Program-made: the position numbers and the translations under genes
DNA from: JBEGHD01 sp049334165
GTDB taxonomy: Bacteria; Bacteroidota; Bacteroidia; Flavobacteriales_D; Sanyastnellaceae
Strand: one strand, 5' to 3'
Length of the DNA stretch: 64,000 bases
NCBI GenBank assembly: GCA_049334165.1
Contig: JBEGHD010000010.1
In this document: piece by piece, positions 27,058 to 35,210 of the stretch
Position numbering within the stretch: position 1 is the first letter of the stretch
Layout: every line of letters starts with the position of its first letter
Notes under the pieces: model-generated
What the model was told of the DNA's origin: nothing
The model's input: only the letters and a program-made list of their open reading frames with translations
The model's database searches: none

Positions 27058-29136
27058 TCATGAGGCCTTTTGGTACTTTGACTTGCGACTTACGAATTCG
27101 TCCAGTCGCTTCAACAAAGTATCATTCAAAACTGGTTTTCCCAGAAAACCGACCATACCAGCTTCGAGACACCTGTCGCGGTCTTCACTGAGCACGTTGG
27201 CTGTCATTGCCACAATGTAGGCGTTGGGATCGACTTCACCGAGAATAGCTTCGGTAGCTTCGAGCCCGTCCATCTCGGGCATTTGCACATCCATAAAAAT
27301 CAAGTCGAAGTCTTTTTCTTTGGTAGCAGAAATTGCTTCCAGACCTGTCTCCACAATAGTCACATCAACATCAACACTTTCCAGCATCATTCTTATCACT
27401 TGTTGATTAACCTTGTTGTCCTCTGCTACAAGCACTTTCAATCCCTTCATCTTTTCTCTGTTAAAAGTTTTGCTTACAACTTCCTTTTCTTCTTCTACAT
27501 TAAGATCTTGCACTACTTTGCATTTTATGTCAAACGTAAATGTAGAGCCTTCTCCCAGACGACTTTTCACTTCTATTTTTCCGCCCATCAATTCTACCAG
27601 GCGCTTGCTGATACTGAGACCAAGCCCCGTTCCGCCATATTTTCTTGTAGTTGAAGAATCCACCTGAGTAAAGGCGTCAAAGAGGTGGGCTCTCTTTTCA
27701 TGTGGAATTCCGATTCCTGTGTCGGAAACTTCAAAGAACAACTGGCACTGACCATTTGAACCATTGTGTTTCTTCACTTTCAGGTTCACGACTCCATTCT
27801 CCGTAAACTTTATCGAATTGCTGAGTAGGTTGAGTATCACCTGACGCAATCTGTTGCTGTCTGCTGAAATCCTATTCGGGATTTTCTCGTCTACTTCAAA
27901 TTTGAGGTCAATCCCCTTTTCTTGTGCCTGATGTGAAAAAAGCCCGTGGAGTTCATCCAATGCTTCTCTCAAATCAAATTCGTGGGCTTCAATCAACATC
28001 TTTCCCGATTCAATTTTCGAAAAATCGAGGATGTCGTTTAGGATGACCATAAGATTTTCTCCACTTCGCTTAATGGTGCGCACCTGCACAAGTTGTTCGT
28101 CATCGAGGTTAGACCTCATCAGCATGTCCGACATTCCAATCACACCATTCATAGGTGTTCGGATTTCGTGACTCATGCTCGCAAGAAAAAGTGACTTAGC
28201 TTTGGTAGCCATTTCCGCTTCTTCTTTTGCCTTAATGAGCTCCTGCTCCGCCATTTTGTTTTTGGTGATATCCATTATCCTAATCACCAAATACTCTACA
28301 TCGTTGAAGTTAACCAGTGTTATAGAAACAAAACCGATAAACTCACTTCCGTCCTTACGCTTAAGAGGCACTTCATCTTTCCAGAATTTATCCTGTCGCA
28401 AAAGCTCAATTCCTTCTTCAGTCTCCTCATCCGAAATCTCCTCCTGTCGAAATGTGTTAAAGTCAACAACTTCGAGTTCTTTTTCAGAATAGCCGAAAAG
28501 TTCCACCGCCCGGGGATTGAAATCAATCACAAAACCTTTCATATCTGTGATAAGAATAGCTTCCTCCGTCTTTGAAACCACTGTTCTCAAAATCTCTCTT
28601 CTGGCCTTCAGATTTTTCAAAACATCACTTTTGCTCACGAGTAGAAAGTAAGTCATAGCGCCAAAAACGAGTAGCCAGGAAATCATCTGAACTTTTTCTG
28701 TACCGTCATGAATTATGGCAACCGCCAGAACGCTTGAGGTGACCGAAATGATTACATAAATGATGGCATTCGAACGTTTTTTGATCGTTACACCTAGCGT
28801 GAAGATGATCAGGATGAGTGCAAGGAAATAACTGACACGAAAGTTATTGATCGAAAAATTAACTATGGTAACAAGCGTGTAGAGCACACCTGTGTAGAAA
28901 TATGCAAGATGATAGAATGAAGGTGAAACTCTCTTGACAAAAGTGAGACACAAGAGCAATAAGTAAAGGATAGCCAGGGCCGCTTTATCCCACCAATATT
29001 CTATTGCACCTGGTATGGCATAGAGGAAAAGTGGAGGCACAACGATCACTGACAGCAATGCAACAGTCATCATTAACCTATAGAACTTTATCCCCCTTCT
29101 GCCGGAGTCTTTCCGGAGCAATCTATCCCTCATCAA
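27058..29136 (-). CDS. Membrane PAS hybrid sensor histidine kinase / response regulator
   Basis: This 692-residue protein has about six transmembrane helices (residues about 20-165). A PAS domain (about 175-295) contains AILITDMKGFVIDFNPRAVEL. HisKA has phospho-acceptor His near residue 324 in ASMSHEIRTPMNGVIG. HATPase_c has an N-box (LNLLSNSIKFTENG) and a G-box (GGTGLGLSISKRLVELMGG). The C-terminal receiver has AEDNKVNQQ and phospho-acceptor Asp near 615 in IFMDVQMPEMDG. No output domain or Hpt is present, so the phosphate must go to another protein. The membrane domain resembles no sensor I can name. It is divergent from the DUF2279 gene. Confidence 0.93.
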   Translation of the reverse strand: MMRDRLLRKDSGRRGIKFYRLMMTVALLSVIVVPPLFLYAIPGAIEYWWDKAALAILYLLLLCLTFVKRVSPSFYHLAYFYTGVLYTLVTIVNFSINNFRVSYFLALILIIFTLGVTIKKRSNAIIYVIISVTSSVLAVAIIHDGTEKVQMISWLLVFGAMTYFLLVSKSDVLKNLKARREILRTVVSKTEEAILITDMKGFVIDFNPRAVELFGYSEKELEVVDFNTFRQEEISDEETEEGIELLRQDKFWKDEVPLKRKDGSEFIGFVSITLVNFNDVEYLVIRIMDITKNKMAEQELIKAKEEAEMATKAKSLFLASMSHEIRTPMNGVIGMSDMLMRSNLDDEQLVQVRTIKRSGENLMVILNDILDFSKIESGKMLIEAHEFDLREALDELHGLFSHQAQEKGIDLKFEVDEKIPNRISADSNRLRQVILNLLSNSIKFTENGVVNLKVKKHNGSNGQCQLFFEVSDTGIGIPHEKRAHLFDAFTQVDSSTTRKYGGTGLGLSISKRLVELMGGKIEVKSRLGEGSTFTFDIKCKVVQDLNVEEEKEVVSKTFNREKMKGLKVLVAEDNKVNQQVIRMMLESVDVDVTIVETGLEAISATKEKDFDLIFMDVQMPEMDGLEATEAILGEVDPNAYIVAMTANVLSEDRDRCLEAGMVGFLGKPVLNDTLLKRLDEFVSRKSKYQKAS

Positions 29137-29143
29137 GAACTTC

Positions 29144-29151
29144 TATCTTTG
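29144..29151 (+). promoter_or_regulatory. -7 box upstream of the DUF2279 gene
   Basis: TATCTTTG matches TAnnTTTG and lies 48 bases before the ATG at 29199, in the gap between divergent genes. The -33 element is not obvious. Confidence 0.4.
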
Positions 29152-29198
29152 ATTTCACTCTTTTGTAGTAGCACTGAAAAAATCAGCTCGGTAAATAT

Positions 29199-30155
29199 AT
29201 GTTAATCGGACGGCACCTTAAACGACTTTCCTCACCTTCGTGGCTGATTCATTCCTTTCTTACAAGCCTCCTTCTCTTTTTCCTACAAGCATTAGATGCT
29301 GATTGTCAAATCCCTAAAGAGGCTGACTCCACGGGCATTTTTAAAAAAAGACGGGCCATCCTGATGACCACTGGAACTAGTGTTGCTGCCGGTTCTTATC
29401 TCGCACTAAATGAACTTTGGTACAAGGATCAGGGACAAGCCAATTTTCACCTTTACAACGACAACGATCAGTGGCTGCAAATGGACAAAGCCGGGCATGC
29501 CATGGCCTCGTACTACCTGGCATCTTTAGGCTATCAATCGCTGAAGTGGGCCGGAATAAAAAACAAAACTGCGCTTTACCTCGGTGGCAGTTTCGGACTG
29601 ATCTACCTCACCGGAATTGAAGTTTTAGATGGTTTCTCAACTACCTGGGGATTTTCTGTTGGCGATGAACTGGCGAATCTAGCAGGTGCAGGTTTTTACA
29701 TCGGTCAGGAAGAACTTTGGGGAGAACAGCGAATAAAACTGAAGTACAGCTTCCTCCAATCGAGCTACGCATCTAAACGTCCCAATGTACTCGGCAGCGG
29801 GCTTTCCGAACAATTCATCAAAGACTACAACGGTCAGGCCTACTGGTTTTCGATCAACATCCACTCTTTTCTTCCAGAGTCGAGCCGGTTTCCGCGCTGG
29901 CTCAATTTTGCAGTAGGCTACGGAGGTGATGGAATGATCTACGGTTCGCCACAAGATCAACTTGCTGATGACAGTTTTTCTCAAGTGCAGCGTCAGCGTC
30001 AGCTCTATCTCTCGCTCGACATCGACCTTTCAAAAATTGAAACAAACAGCAAGGCTCTGAAGACAGTTTTTGAAGTTTTCGGATTCTTGAAAATCCCCGC
30101 TCCTGCCGTGGAGTTCAACCAGTTTTCCAGTCCAGAGTTTTACTGGTTCAGATGA
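29199..30155 (+). CDS. DUF2279 family exported protein (YfiM-like)
   Basis: The 318-residue protein begins with a signal-type segment (about residues 17-36). The core motif (MDKAGHAMASYYLASLGYQ, then YLGGSFGLIYLTGIEVLDGF and WGFSVGDELANLAGAG) is the DUF2279/YfiM signature, with hydrophobic helices around conserved Asp/His residues. The C-terminal third is beta-rich with SSYASKRPNVLGSG and may sit in the outer membrane. YfiM-type proteins have no established biochemical function. It ends one base before the stop of the convergent EEP-family lipoprotein gene. Confidence 0.82.
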   Translation: MLIGRHLKRLSSPSWLIHSFLTSLLLFFLQALDADCQIPKEADSTGIFKKRRAILMTTGTSVAAGSYLALNELWYKDQGQANFHLYNDNDQWLQMDKAGHAMASYYLASLGYQSLKWAGIKNKTALYLGGSFGLIYLTGIEVLDGFSTTWGFSVGDELANLAGAGFYIGQEELWGEQRIKLKYSFLQSSYASKRPNVLGSGLSEQFIKDYNGQAYWFSINIHSFLPESSRFPRWLNFAVGYGGDGMIYGSPQDQLADDSFSQVQRQRQLYLSLDIDLSKIETNSKALKTVFEVFGFLKIPAPAVEFNQFSSPEFYWFR

Positions 30156-30156
30156 T

Positions 30157-31221
30157 TTATTTGAGCTCCAGCCTGATGTAAATCGGTAGGTGATCGCTAA
30201 ACCCACCGTAGTAGTTTGGGCCGCCATAAGTGCGGCTTGGATAGGCTTCACCAGCTTCGTTGATGTAGAGCATCCACTCTTTTTTTATGATCTCCACATC
30301 ACTGGTAGAAGTGCTAAAGCTCTCTTCGTCCATGAGCATTGAACTCGACACCCAAAACTGATCGAGTGCTCCCCACTCACCGCGGTAGTTGTAGGTTCCC
30401 AGCCCAGCTTCGTGCAAAGTGGCCATCATGTTGTAAAGTCCCGAAGTAGAATCGGTGTTGGCTTCCATCACTTCCACCACGCTCTTGTTGATCGGGTAAT
30501 CATTGAAGTCGCCCATCATCAGCATATTGGCTTCTGGGTCTTGCTTTCGAATCTGATCCACTTCTTTTCTCAATGCCTCTGCTGCAGCCAGCCTTTTTGG
30601 CTCCGACTTTTCCTGTCCACCATAGCGCGATGGCCAGTGGTTTACAAAAACGTGAAGCGACTCATCGCCACTTTTTAGTTCAGCATGTAGAATGTCGCGC
30701 GTAGCTGGTCTTTCGGCAAAAGGAATTTCAACTGTATAGAAATCTTCAGCGGCCACTTCAAAAAGATCGGCATCGTAAACCAGTGCAACGTCTATTCCTC
30801 TTCCGTCAGGAGAATCCTTGTGAACGATTTTATAATTTCTTCCAGCCAGATTCGATTCACTGATGAGTTGCTGAACAACCAATTTGTTTTCCACTTCACA
30901 CAAGCCAATTATTGCTGGCAAATCTCCGGGAGAGCCTTCAGCAATCACACGACTTAGATCTTCCAGTTTTTTTCTGAAACGCTCCTCGGTGTATTTCTTT
31001 TCACCTTCTGGCAAAAACTCATCGTCATCTATTGCTGGGTCGTTTTCGGTATCGAACAGGTTTTCAACGTTGTAAAAAAGCACACCGAAGTCTTTAGCTT
31101 TCTGAATTGAATTAGATGTGGGCGCCTGTGCTTCAGCACCATTATCTGGTTGGCCACTGCAGCCGGTAATAATCAGCAGAGTGAAGATGGTGAAAAGGAG
31201 GTTCGAAACTATTTGTCGCAT
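30157..31221 (-). CDS. Endonuclease/exonuclease/phosphatase (EEP) family lipoprotein
   Basis: This 354-residue protein has a signal with lipobox (IITGCSG, Cys near residue 21), predicting a membrane-anchored extracytoplasmic enzyme. EEP motifs appear in order: LFYNVENLFDT, IIGLCEVENKLV (metal-binding Glu), HKDSPDGRGIDVAL, VFVNHWPSRYGG, MMGDFNDYP and FSDHLPIYI (catalytic His). By family it is a metal-dependent phosphoesterase, acting on DNA, nucleotides or phospholipid head groups. The specific substrate is not readable, and a periplasmic location makes chromosomal repair unlikely. A -7 box sits 28 bases upstream of its ATG. Confidence 0.9.
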   Translation of the reverse strand: MRQIVSNLLFTIFTLLIITGCSGQPDNGAEAQAPTSNSIQKAKDFGVLFYNVENLFDTENDPAIDDDEFLPEGEKKYTEERFRKKLEDLSRVIAEGSPGDLPAIIGLCEVENKLVVQQLISESNLAGRNYKIVHKDSPDGRGIDVALVYDADLFEVAAEDFYTVEIPFAERPATRDILHAELKSGDESLHVFVNHWPSRYGGQEKSEPKRLAAAEALRKEVDQIRKQDPEANMLMMGDFNDYPINKSVVEVMEANTDSTSGLYNMMATLHEAGLGTYNYRGEWGALDQFWVSSSMLMDEESFSTSTSDVEIIKKEWMLYINEAGEAYPSRTYGGPNYYGGFSDHLPIYIRLELK

Positions 31222-31751
31222 GATGATGGGTTATCTAAAATTCATGGGCAAAAATAGGGATAGTCGGGGATGAATTACGAATTGGCAATTACGAATTACG
31301 AATGGTTGTCCATCCCTAAATATGATTGACCGTTTAAGGGCTTTACTACAGCGGGAAGCTGGAACCTAGTAGGTAATTGAGGTAATTCTGGTAATTGGGG
31401 AATCACGAAAGGCCGTCCGTTTCTAAATATGGTTGACCGTTTTTGGAAGTTTACTGTATGAAAGGCTTTACAACAGCGGAAAGCTAAAAACATGAAGATT
31501 CATTAAGGAGTGAAGGTGCAAAGGAGTGAAGGTGCATTAAGGAAGCTTAATTGATCTTAATGAAATCCTGAATTTCTGAAACCTGTGCTGAACTTGTTTC
31601 AGTATGTTAAAAACCCCGTAGCTGCAAATTTTGAATTTTCACCGGACACTTTTACACCATGCCACCGTTAAGTACTTTTCATTCCCATTCTAAAAATCGG
31701 TAAGTGATTTTTTACTTTTACCATCATTAAGCAATTCATCAACACCACCAC
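31222..31751. repeat. 530-bp gene-free gap built of short degenerate repeats
   Basis: No credible gene is seen. AATTACGAAT occurs three times between 31272 and 31303. GGTAATT occurs three times at 31371-31397. A composite unit (CTAAATATGNTTGACCGTTT followed by GGCTTTACNACAGCGG-AAGCT) occurs at about 31315-31360 and again, with about 20 extra bases inside, at about 31423-31485. AAGGAGTGAAGGTGC is a 15-bp direct repeat at 31505-31519 and 31521-31535, flanked by CATTAAGG on both sides. The spacing is irregular, so it is not a CRISPR array. It may be a decayed mobile element or an unstable minisatellite region. Confidence 0.7.
31249..31256 (-). promoter_or_regulatory. -7 box upstream of the EEP lipoprotein gene
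   Basis: TATTTTTG on the minus strand matches TAnnTTTG and is 28 bases from the ATG at 31221. No clear -33 TTG is seen. Confidence 0.4.
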
Positions 31752-32462
31752 ATGGCGGAAGAAGAAGTAACACCGGTTTGGCTGAAAGACGCCCTGATTG
31801 CCCAGCACGAGAACATCGTTTTGAGCAACGTGAACCTCACGATCGAGAATGGCGAGTTTGTTTACCTCATCGGAAAAACAGGAAGTGGAAAAAGTAGCCT
31901 GCTCAAAACAATCTACGGTGAGCTTCCGCTGAAGCACGGCCAGGGAAGCGTTTGCGGTTTTGACCTACCAAAACTCAAACGCAAAAAGATCCCTTACCTG
32001 CGTAGAAAACTCGGAATCGTTTTTCAGGATTTTGAACTGCTCTCTGACAGAACGGTGAACGAAAATCTCAACTTTGTGCTGCGAGCAACCGGCTGGAAAG
32101 GAAAAAAGGAACGACAAATCCGCATCAAGGAAGTGCTTTCGAAAGTGGGGCTCGATACCAAAGGCTACAAAATGCCGCACGAGTTGAGTGGAGGTGAGCA
32201 GCAGCGAGTGGGAATTGCGAGAGCATTGCTCAACGATCCGGAACTTATTCTTGCCGATGAGCCGACAGGTAACCTTGACCCAAAAACGACTGACGGCATT
32301 CTCAACTTGCTTTTTGAAATCAGCAAGAATGGAAAAGCAGTACTCATGGCCACTCACGATTACTCCACCATGAAAAAATTCTCTTCGCGGACCATCATTT
32401 GTCGCGATGGAAAACTCGTAGAAGCCGAAGCCGTGAATCATCTGTCGGACTTTTCAGACTAA
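31752..32462 (+). CDS. ftsE: Cell-division ABC ATPase FtsE
   Basis: This 236-residue ATPase has Walker A GKTGSGKSS, Q-loop region LGIVFQDFELLSDRTVNENL (family-typical for FtsE), signature LSGGEQQR, Walker B LILADEPTGNLD and the switch His in MATHDYSTM. FtsE with membrane partner FtsX activates septal peptidoglycan hydrolases. LolD- and MacB-type ATPases look similar, but the FQDFELL motif favours FtsE. FtsX is not adjacent. The next gene, a glycosyltransferase, starts 5 bases downstream and is probably co-transcribed. A TACTTTTA sequence at 31713-31720 is a near match to the -7 box. Confidence 0.88.
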   Translation: MAEEEVTPVWLKDALIAQHENIVLSNVNLTIENGEFVYLIGKTGSGKSSLLKTIYGELPLKHGQGSVCGFDLPKLKRKKIPYLRRKLGIVFQDFELLSDRTVNENLNFVLRATGWKGKKERQIRIKEVLSKVGLDTKGYKMPHELSGGEQQRVGIARALLNDPELILADEPTGNLDPKTTDGILNLLFEISKNGKAVLMATHDYSTMKKFSSRTIICRDGKLVEAEAVNHLSDFSD

Positions 32463-32467
32463 CACTT

Positions 32468-33187
32468 ATGGGCGAATTGCGACTGAGCGTGATTGTTCCT
32501 GTCTACAATGCCACTGGCACCCTGGCGCGGGCTCTAAATTCCGTTCGTTCGCAAACCTGGAAAAATATTGAGCTGATTGTAGTTGATGGAAAATCGACTG
32601 ACAACTCGAGAGCTATTGCCAGAGAGTTTAATCCCGACACTCTTATTTCCGAAGAAGACGAAGGAGTTTACGATGCCATGAATAAGGGCCTCGAACACGC
32701 CACTGGCGACTGGATCTATTTTTTGGGATCAGATGACAGGCTGGCGGCTGACGATGTTGTAGAAAAATTGCTTTCGCAAAATCCCGAAACGGAACTGATT
32801 TGTGGAAAAGTGAAAAACGTAAACCGTCCTACAAAGCGAATTCCGGAGATGTATCACAACCGCTTTACTCCTGCTCTTAAATGGCGCAACACGCTCCACC
32901 ATCAGGGAGTTTTTTATCACAAGTCGTGTTTCGATTCTTTCCGCTTCGACAAAAGGTTTAAAATTCTGGGTGATTACGATCTCAACCTTCACCTTCTCAA
33001 GTCTGGAGCTCGTGCATTTCACAGCGAAGTGCTGATTGCTGTAAGTGATGCATCAGGATTGTCTAAAAATTTCGGAAAGTTCCTTTACCGGGAAGAACTG
33101 CGGGTCAAAAAGAAACATTTTGACGCTGGTCAAATGCTACTGCAAAAAATTTGGGTGTGGATGAAATGGATGTACAAGAACTTGTAA
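32468..33187 (+). CDS. Glycosyltransferase family 2
   Basis: The start at 32468 (MGELRLSVIVPVYN) removes an overlap with ftsE that the longer open frame from 32399 would require. The 239-residue protein is a GT-A enzyme: VIVPVYNATGTLARALNSV, VVDGKSTDNS (first nucleotide-binding Asp), DEGVYDAMNKGLEHATG, and FLGSDD for the metal-binding DxD region. It resembles the WcaA/PGL-type GT2 enzymes that act on polysaccharide repeat units. No transmembrane helices are seen, so it is probably peripheral at the cytoplasmic membrane. Donor and acceptor are unknown. Confidence 0.9.
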   Translation: MGELRLSVIVPVYNATGTLARALNSVRSQTWKNIELIVVDGKSTDNSRAIAREFNPDTLISEEDEGVYDAMNKGLEHATGDWIYFLGSDDRLAADDVVEKLLSQNPETELICGKVKNVNRPTKRIPEMYHNRFTPALKWRNTLHHQGVFYHKSCFDSFRFDKRFKILGDYDLNLHLLKSGARAFHSEVLIAVSDASGLSKNFGKFLYREELRVKKKHFDAGQMLLQKIWVWMKWMYKNL

Positions 33188-33192
33188 ATGCC

Positions 33193-33588
33193 TCAGGTCA
33201 TCAAAACCTCTTTCAATCTTTGCATAGTGACAGGCTTGATAAGGTAATCGCTAACCTGGCTATATTCTTTTGCTTTTTCAATATCTGACGGATTGACCGA
33301 TGAACTCACTATGAATATTGTAATTTTCTTACAACACGGGATCCTGGAAAATTCTTCTAAAAATTGCCAACCGTCCATGATCGGCATATTCAGATCTAGC
33401 AAAATGAGATCTGGCAACGCTTCTTGATCCCCTTTCTCGATCAATGCAGAAAGCTGATTTAAGGCATCTTCACCATTGTGAAAAATGAGATAACTTTTAC
33501 AAAAGTCTGCCAGCTCCATCACCCTCTTTGCACCAAAAACGTAAATCGGGTCATCGTCTATAATACATGCTATGTCAATCTTTTTCAT
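33193..33588 (-). CDS. Single-domain response regulator
   Basis: This 131-residue protein is a receiver domain only: IIDDDPIY acidic pocket, phospho-acceptor Asp in LILLDLNMPIMDGWQFL, Ser/Thr switch in VSSSVNPSD and the invariant Lys in YLIKPV. There is no DNA-binding output domain. It resembles Rcp1/CheY-like regulators found beside phytochrome-like or PAS kinases. The start overlaps the end of the upstream PAS kinase gene by 14 bases, so the two are co-expressed and this is its likely phosphate acceptor. Confidence 0.92.
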   Translation of the reverse strand: MKKIDIACIIDDDPIYVFGAKRVMELADFCKSYLIFHNGEDALNQLSALIEKGDQEALPDLILLDLNMPIMDGWQFLEEFSRIPCCKKITIFIVSSSVNPSDIEKAKEYSQVSDYLIKPVTMQRLKEVLMT

Positions 33589-35056
33589 AAGGTAAGTACG
33601 TATGAAAAGTGGTTCCCTGTCCTGGTTCGCTTTCTACTTCGATTCTACCGCCCATTGCTTCTACCTGATTCTTTGTTATAAACAAACCTATTCCCCGGGC
33701 ATCCTTGTGTTTGTGAAACACCTTGTACATTCCGAACAGTTTTTCCCCGTGTCGGTTCAAATCTATTCCGCGTCCATTATCTGAAACAGATAATTTGATA
33801 AAGTCACCTACTCTGTCGGTGTCAACAACAATTCTCAGCTTCCTATCTTCAGAACGATATTTAATACTATTGGTCAAATAGTTTAAAATCACACTCTCCA
33901 GATAAGCGGGAATTGCCTTAACGGTGTAATCTTGTTCTGCCTTATCGACTAACTCACCTTCTGAATCGTAAAGTAGCGCTTTAACATTCCCTATTGCTTT
34001 TGCAATAAAAGAATTCAGCGAGAGTGGCTCCAGCTCTTGATTTGCCGAAAGATTCATAACCGCTACCTGGTTGAGATGTACGATCGTTTCTTCCAAATTT
34101 TCTGAAGCCTGATCTAACAAAGGGAAAAACTCGTTTCCAGTGCATTCCTGAGCTTGCTCTTTTGTCAGGTCAATGAGCAACCTGATGTTGCCAGAATGTG
34201 ACCTGAGGTTGTGAGAAACAATGTGAGCAAAGTTTAGCAGGCGATTATTCTGCTCATTGGTGACTTTCAGCAATTTCTTTTCCTGCATTTCTGCCTTCTT
34301 TCTTTCGCTGATGTTGGTAATTTGCGATACGAAGTGCAGAGGTTTGTTGTCAGCATCTTTCACCATGGAAACAGACAAGACAGCCCACACTATTTCACCG
34401 TTCTTGTGGAAATATCGCTTCTCCATTTCATAGGAGTCTAATTGGCCCTTGAGCATCTTGCTCACATTCTCTAAATCCGCATTGAGATCATCTGGGTGAG
34501 TAATATCCTGAAATGTCAAATCCAAAAATTCCTCTTTGGAGTATCCCAGCATTTCGCATAGCTGATTGTTGACTCTCAACCAGTTTCCTTTGAGTGAAAC
34601 CAGTGCCATCCCAATTGCAGAATAGTCGAATGTTCTGCGAAACTGCTCCTCTTTCAGCTCTAGCCTCTTTAAGTTTTGCTTGCTTTCTGTAATGTCCTGA
34701 AGCAGACCGTAAACTCTAGTGCATTTTCCATTTTCGATAACCGGGGTCCCGATAGACCTGACCCACACGGAATTGCCCTTTGCTGTGATTATCTCCAGGT
34801 CTACGTCAAATTCAACCTGTTCGGTAATGCACTTATTGAAAAGCTCCCGAATTTTCTCGCGATTTTCGCCTTCCTTGTAAAAGAAAATACCCTTCTCTAT
34901 AGTGGGCGTGTAGTCATCTTCCACCTCATGTATCTTTCGAGTCACGTTACTCCACTCCACAGTCTCATTGACCAGGTCTACCTCCCAGGTCCCCATCCGA
35001 ACAATTTCTCTAACCCTTCGAAAGAGATTTTCTGTTGTCTCAGCTCGCATATTCAT
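33575..35056 (-). CDS. Soluble multi-PAS sensor histidine kinase
   Basis: The start is set at 35056 (MNMRAETTENLFRRV; the ATG at 35050 is also possible), because the open frame upstream to 35281 overlaps the preceding glycosyltransferase gene and lacks domain sequence. The roughly 493-residue protein has two PAS/PAC units: GTWEVDLVNETVEWSN onward, then DYSAIGMALVSLKGNWLRVNNQLCEMLGYSKEEF. An atypical HisKA follows with SHNLRSHSGNI as the phospho-acceptor region, then HATPase_c (NYLTNSIKYRS, DNGRGIDL, ARGIGLFITKNQVEAMGG). No membrane segment is seen, so it senses a cytoplasmic cue. It is followed by an overlapping receiver-only protein. Confidence 0.88.
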   Translation of the reverse strand: MNMRAETTENLFRRVREIVRMGTWEVDLVNETVEWSNVTRKIHEVEDDYTPTIEKGIFFYKEGENREKIRELFNKCITEQVEFDVDLEIITAKGNSVWVRSIGTPVIENGKCTRVYGLLQDITESKQNLKRLELKEEQFRRTFDYSAIGMALVSLKGNWLRVNNQLCEMLGYSKEEFLDLTFQDITHPDDLNADLENVSKMLKGQLDSYEMEKRYFHKNGEIVWAVLSVSMVKDADNKPLHFVSQITNISERKKAEMQEKKLLKVTNEQNNRLLNFAHIVSHNLRSHSGNIRLLIDLTKEQAQECTGNEFFPLLDQASENLEETIVHLNQVAVMNLSANQELEPLSLNSFIAKAIGNVKALLYDSEGELVDKAEQDYTVKAIPAYLESVILNYLTNSIKYRSEDRKLRIVVDTDRVGDFIKLSVSDNGRGIDLNRHGEKLFGMYKVFHKHKDARGIGLFITKNQVEAMGGRIEVESEPGQGTTFHTYLPYEKD

Positions 35057-35210
35057 TAGTTCTTCAGATTGAGCAAAACTATTAGATCTATTTATCCATC
35101 CTGTAAGAAGTAGGCTTACAATTTTGTCGAGCCACTTCTTTAAAATGTTAAAGGACTGAAAAACACTATTAGTTAGGGACGTTAGCAACGAAGACGAGCT
35201 TAGCTGTCTA

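Noticed and set aside
31222..31751. Possible CRISPR array
   Set aside because: Repeats are of several types with irregular spacing and no constant spacer length; no cas genes are nearby.
32399..32467. Upstream extension of the GT2 glycosyltransferase frame into ftsE
   Set aside because: It would overlap ftsE by 64 bases and the added residues do not fit the family; ATG 32468 gives a typical GT2 start.
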